A DNA stretch of 8,253 nt. It comes from Nitrospinota bacterium (GTDB taxonomy: Bacteria; UBA8248). The translations under genes were made by a program, and so were the position numbers. Numbering within the stretch: the first letter of the stretch is position 1; each line of letters starts with the position of its first letter. Under the pieces are notes generated by a model. The model was not told where the DNA came from, searched no databases, and was given only the letters and a program-made list of their open reading frames with translations. Shown here piece by piece: positions 5,660-8,253 of the stretch. The DNA is taken from NCBI GenBank assembly GCA_029937135.1, contig JAPYQX010000117.1, positions 1 through 8,253 on the forward strand. The letters are read 5' to 3'.

Positions 5660-6346
5660 CTAGCGCAGCCGCTTGATGGTGAAGTTTTCGGCCATCGGGA
5701 GCCCGACGATGGCACCGGCCTCCTCCGCGCGGATGCGAACCCGTCTTTCCGTTTCGCGGGGGTTGTGAATCTGGCTCTTGTGGGCGTTGATGGATTTAAT
5801 CTTTTTTTCGATAGTCTCCGAGATATCGACGAAAAAATTCGGCTCGTTCGAGCGTGTGTAGATCAGCGTATTCGTGTGGTGGGCCTCGATGCCCGCGTAG
5901 GTCAGCTCGGGCAGGAAATGATGATCGCGCGCGTAGATCACCCCCTTGAAGGTGGCGTGGCCCACGGCCTGATGATCGGGGTGCGAGTAATGACCCAGCC
6001 AGGGGTCATGCATGACAACGGTGTCGGGTTTGAGGTGGCGAATGAGAAAAGCGATTTGATTCCTGAAGGCCCGCGTGTCCTCGAGTTCGCCGTCGCGGTG
6101 CCGGAGGAAGATCGTGTCTTTCACGCCCAGTACTTTAGAGGCCGCGAGTTGTTCCTTCTCGCGGATCTCGGTGAGCTTGTAAGGGGGGATGTCTTTCTTC
6201 GTTCCCTTGTCGCCGTTGGTGCATATGACGGTGTGAACGGCGCCGCCGTCCTGGGTCCACTTGGCGATGCTTCCGCCCACCCCGAGTTCGGCGTCGTCGT
6301 GGTGGGCGACCACCACCATGATGTTTTTAAACTCTGATCGAATCAA
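5660..6346 (-). CDS. PIG-L/LmbE family zinc-dependent deacetylase
   Basis: A 228-residue protein with the LmbE-like fold: beta-strand NIMVVVAHHDDAELGVGG, where H15, D17, D18 and E20 correspond to the family AHPDD-E motif (first His and second Asp are usual zinc ligands, first Asp the general base). A second zinc motif, HYSHPDH, is at 119-125. Here the motif is HHDD rather than HPDD. Length is normal for the family, and there is no signal peptide. PIG-L enzymes remove acetyl groups from N-acetylglucosamine conjugates, as in MshB, BshB and GPI synthesis; the substrate here is unknown. The start is TTG, 6 bases after a strong AGGAG (6357-6353). It sits 25 bases after the GT4 gene and 13 before the NagZ-like gene, so these are very likely one operon. 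The neighbouring MshA-like glycosyltransferase suggests the deacetylase acts on that enzyme's product. Confidence 0.88.
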   Translation of the reverse strand: MIRSEFKNIMVVVAHHDDAELGVGGSIAKWTQDGGAVHTVICTNGDKGTKKDIPPYKLTEIREKEQLAASKVLGVKDTIFLRHRDGELEDTRAFRNQIAFLIRHLKPDTVVMHDPWLGHYSHPDHQAVGHATFKGVIYARDHHFLPELTYAGIEAHHTNTLIYTRSNEPNFFVDISETIEKKIKSINAHKSQIHNPRETERRVRIRAEEAGAIVGLPMAENFTIKRLR

Positions 6347-6352
6347 GATTGT

Positions 6353-6357
6353 CTCCT
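6353..6357 (-). promoter_or_regulatory. Ribosome binding site for the TTG start of the deacetylase
   Basis: AGGAG on the minus strand (6357-6353) lies 6 bases before the TTG at 6346. The following codons lead directly into the first beta-strand (NIMVVVAHHDD), which settles the start. Confidence 0.7.
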
Positions 6358-6371
6358 AAAGCAAAAATTTT

Positions 6372-7745
6372 TCAGGCCGAAACCGGCGAAACGCGCCGGT
6401 GGCCGCCCTTTTTATCCGGTTCCCCAGCCCCTCGCCGAAGAAGTTTTTTCCAAACATCGATTTCCCTCTCAGCGGCGGAGCGCCATGAGAAGCCCCGCGC
6501 CCGCTCCCTCGCCCGCGCACCCAGCCGCGCTTTTGTCCCGGGCGAGGTGATGATATCCAGCACCGCCCCGGCGAAGGCAATGATATCACCCTCGGGGACG
6601 AGGTGGCCGCTGCCTCCCGCCTCAATGGCGCCCGAGAGCCCTCCTACGTCGAAGGCCACGGCGGGCAGCCCGCAGGCCGCCGCCTCGAGGGCGACGAGCC
6701 CGAAGGTTTCGTAGCGCGAGGGAATCGCCAGCACGTCGGCCGCGGAGTAGTAAACGCGAAGCTCTTCCTGGCTCATGGCGCCGTGAAAGCGAAAGTTTCC
6801 GGCGAGGTTCGCCTCTCCCGCCAATCGGAGGATTCGGGCGACCTCCTCCCGCTGGACGGGAGAATTGAAATCACCGGGAACGAGTCCGCTTGCCGTTCGC
6901 CCGCTCCCCGCTTGAGGATTTCCCCCCGTCTCCCCCCCGGCGTGAATGACGGTCACCGAAAGATCCGGCCGCATTTCCCGGATGGCCGCGAGCGCCCGGA
7001 CCAGCCGGTCAAGGCCTTTGATCGGCTCAATCCGACCCACGCTGAGGATGACCAGCTCCCCGCCCAGACCGAGCGTCTTTCGTGTCTCATCGCGGGGAAG
7101 GGGGGAGAAACGTTCCGAATCGACGCCGCACGGGATAACGTGAATTTTCCCTCTTTCCGCCCCGAGCATCCCGGACAGGTCGTCCGCTTCGCCTTCCGAT
7201 GAGGCGACGATAGCGTCCGCCCGCCGGGCGATCCCCTCCTCGGCGGTCACCCGCCCGCCGCTTTCTTTTCCGCCGCCTCCGGGAAGGGAGTTGTTTTTCC
7301 GGGCCGCGATGGTGTGGAACCTGTGAACTAACGGCGCCCCCCAGGCGGAGGCAAGCTCCTGTCCGGCGAGGGCTGATAGCCAGTAGTGGGAGGAGATGAG
7401 TCCGTATCCTTCGCCGCGCTCCTCGGCACTCTCCTCGCCAGCGAATTGGCGGATGCCCGAGGCGAATTCCCCGGTGAAGGGGATTTGATCGTTTTTGTCG
7501 AGCGGTTTTCGCGGCCCGGCCGGTATTCGGATCAGGCGCGCCCCTGGCGAAAGCTCGGTAATCTCGGGCGATTCGTTGTCGGCGGCGCGGGTGAACACAT
7601 CGGCACGGACCCCAAGCGAGGGAAGGGCGCTGGCGATTTCCCGGATATAGACGTTCATTCCCCCGGTGACATCTCCGCCCAACGGCCCCGCCGGGTCGGT
7701 GTGCATCGACAAAAGCGCGGCGCGGAGCCAGTAGCGGCCGGTCAT
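6372..7745 (-). CDS. GT4 family glycosyltransferase, MshA-like
   Basis: A 457-residue GT-B fold retaining glycosyltransferase. The N-terminal domain opens with LLSMHTDPAG and GGDVTGGMNVYIREIASAL (glycine-rich acceptor loop, residues 23-41). SSHYWLS (118-124) corresponds to the conserved HSHYWLSG of MshA. The donor domain has SVGRIEPIKG (235-244; R238 and K243 are the usual phosphate contacts) and the EX7E motif in YETFGLVALE (E346 and E354). These motifs are closest to MshA (GlcNAc transfer from UDP-GlcNAc to inositol phosphate) and to sucrose-phosphate-synthase-like enzymes; the acceptor cannot be inferred. Gly-rich loops at about 153-165 and 270-293 and a basic tail (about 437-457) look lineage-specific. 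Start ATG 7745 overlaps the upstream stop as ATGA, with AGGAG at 7755-7751 five bases upstream, indicating translational coupling. The deacetylase follows after 25 bases. Confidence 0.88.
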   Translation of the reverse strand: MTGRYWLRAALLSMHTDPAGPLGGDVTGGMNVYIREIASALPSLGVRADVFTRAADNESPEITELSPGARLIRIPAGPRKPLDKNDQIPFTGEFASGIRQFAGEESAEERGEGYGLISSHYWLSALAGQELASAWGAPLVHRFHTIAARKNNSLPGGGGKESGGRVTAEEGIARRADAIVASSEGEADDLSGMLGAERGKIHVIPCGVDSERFSPLPRDETRKTLGLGGELVILSVGRIEPIKGLDRLVRALAAIREMRPDLSVTVIHAGGETGGNPQAGSGRTASGLVPGDFNSPVQREEVARILRLAGEANLAGNFRFHGAMSQEELRVYYSAADVLAIPSRYETFGLVALEAAACGLPAVAFDVGGLSGAIEAGGSGHLVPEGDIIAFAGAVLDIITSPGTKARLGARARERARGFSWRSAAEREIDVWKKLLRRGAGEPDKKGGHRRVSPVSA

Positions 7746-8253
7746 GCGCTCTCCTGCTTGAGCCGCGCCAGCCGGATCAGATGGATGCCCTCGTCCCTGG
7801 CCGCGAAGCGGTATTTGTAGGGTTCATCCCCGCGCAGCATATCGAATGAGGTGCGGCCGGCCTGGATGGCCTGCTCGATGTTCCAGGCAAGGAGGACAAG
7901 GCCCGCGCTGAGTTCGCGCTCCCCCGGATCGAAGCCCGAGTTGTAGAGATAGATCCGGTCCCCGTAGTCGAGCTCGAAATTCGCGGCTACGGGATGCCCG
8001 TCCACGCGCATGAAACTGAGGTCGAGCCAACCGAGGGCGAGCATCTCCTTCGCCATCTCCCTGAAAAAAGCGCTGCGCGAGGGATTCCAGAATTCGGCCT
8101 TTTCGGGTTGGCTGAGTTCGTGGAGGCGGATGAAATCATCGAGGTCGGTTTCGAGTTCTTTTTCCGTGAGGGTGCGCCCGAATTCCAGGCCCGGCTCCAT
8201 GTTCGCCTTGCGGATTTTCCGGCGCAGCTCGCGCTCCTCGCGCTGGCCCAGCA
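7742..8253 (-). CDS. GNAT acyltransferase, CelD/BioF2 (FemAB-like) type, C-terminal part
   Basis: The frame stays open to the right edge, so the N-terminus lies outside; 169 codons plus the stop are present. Upstream of the first in-frame ATG (8200) it reads GQREERELRRKIRKAN, a basic segment typical of the linker before the second GNAT half in this family, so 8200 is not the true start. Then come a charged helix (DLDDFIRLHELSQ), FFREMAKEMLALGWLDLSFMRVDGHPVAANFELDYGDRIYLYNSGFDP, and DMLRGDEPYKYRFA. This pattern matches the CelD/BioF2-like acetyltransferase domain (Acetyltransf_6), whose members are often encoded with polysaccharide glycosyltransferases. They transfer acyl groups from CoA or aminoacyl-tRNA donors; the substrate here is unknown. 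The stop overlaps the GT4 start by four bases (ATGA). Confidence 0.8.
   Translation of the reverse strand, partial: LGQREERELRRKIRKANMEPGLEFGRTLTEKELETDLDDFIRLHELSQPEKAEFWNPSRSAFFREMAKEMLALGWLDLSFMRVDGHPVAANFELDYGDRIYLYNSGFDPGERELSAGLVLLAWNIEQAIQAGRTSFDMLRGDEPYKYRFAARDEGIHLIRLARLKQESA
7751..7755 (-). promoter_or_regulatory. Ribosome binding site of the GT4 gene inside the GNAT gene
   Basis: AGGAG (7755-7751, minus strand) is 5 bases before the ATG at 7745. It lies within the last codons of the acyltransferase gene, consistent with coupled translation across the ATGA overlap. Confidence 0.65.

Noticed and set aside
4726..5676. 316-codon plus-strand ORF opposite the NagZ-like gene
   Set aside because: It lies antisense to a gene with clear catalytic motifs, its translation is Arg/Gly-rich with no family pattern, and long shadow frames are common in GC-rich DNA.
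5765..6337. 190-codon plus-strand ORF opposite the deacetylase
   Set aside because: It is the mirror frame of conserved LmbE motifs, with no independent support.

Overview
This is a GC-rich window from an unidentified bacterium. Several features point to an uncultured Gram-negative lineage of the deltaproteobacterial, Nitrospinota or Tectomicrobia kind: a PHP/DUF3604 protein, a divergent YchF-like NTPase, an NagZ-type GH3 hydrolase, an MshA-like glycosyltransferase, and frequent TTG/GTG starts. That placement is inference; nothing here fixes the taxon. I see no tRNA, rRNA, IS element, integrase or CRISPR array.

Plus strand, 1-3749. The window opens inside the 3' end of a class I glutamine amidotransferase-like gene (peptidase C26 family). 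A 114-bp gap follows, holding a tandem 22-bp repeat with hairpin potential. Next comes a 738-codon PHP-superfamily (DUF3604) protein of unknown substrate. A 159-bp gap with a short tandem repeat and a candidate extended -10 promoter leads to a TTG-initiated YchF/OLA1-like NTPase.

Minus strand, 8253-3831. A tight gene cluster reads leftwards: the C-terminal part of a CelD/BioF2-type GNAT acyltransferase that runs off the right edge, an MshA-like GT4 glycosyltransferase (ATGA overlap), a PIG-L/LmbE deacetylase (25-nt gap), and a GH3 NagZ-like beta-N-acetylhexosaminidase (13-nt gap). Together they suggest handling of N-acetylamino sugars: acyl transfer, glycosyl transfer, N-deacetylation and glycoside hydrolysis. 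The glycosyltransferase and deacetylase pair has the same order of chemistry as the first steps of mycothiol and bacillithiol synthesis, but no cysteine ligase is visible, so polysaccharide or peptidoglycan-sugar metabolism is at least as likely.

Beyond an AT-rich 214-bp gap lies a stand-alone CheY-like receiver gene, convergent with the YchF-like gene. Its two ends are displaced by one base relative to its conserved core. The homologous first strand and last helix are readable in another frame, and both ends lie in the same frame as each other.

The points most worth a second look are the doubly frame-displaced receiver gene, the GNAT/GT4/PIG-L/NagZ cluster, and a 24-bp tandem repeat that writes an 8-residue Ser/Gly/Pro repeat into the C-terminal tail of the NagZ-like enzyme. 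I found no clearly new system.
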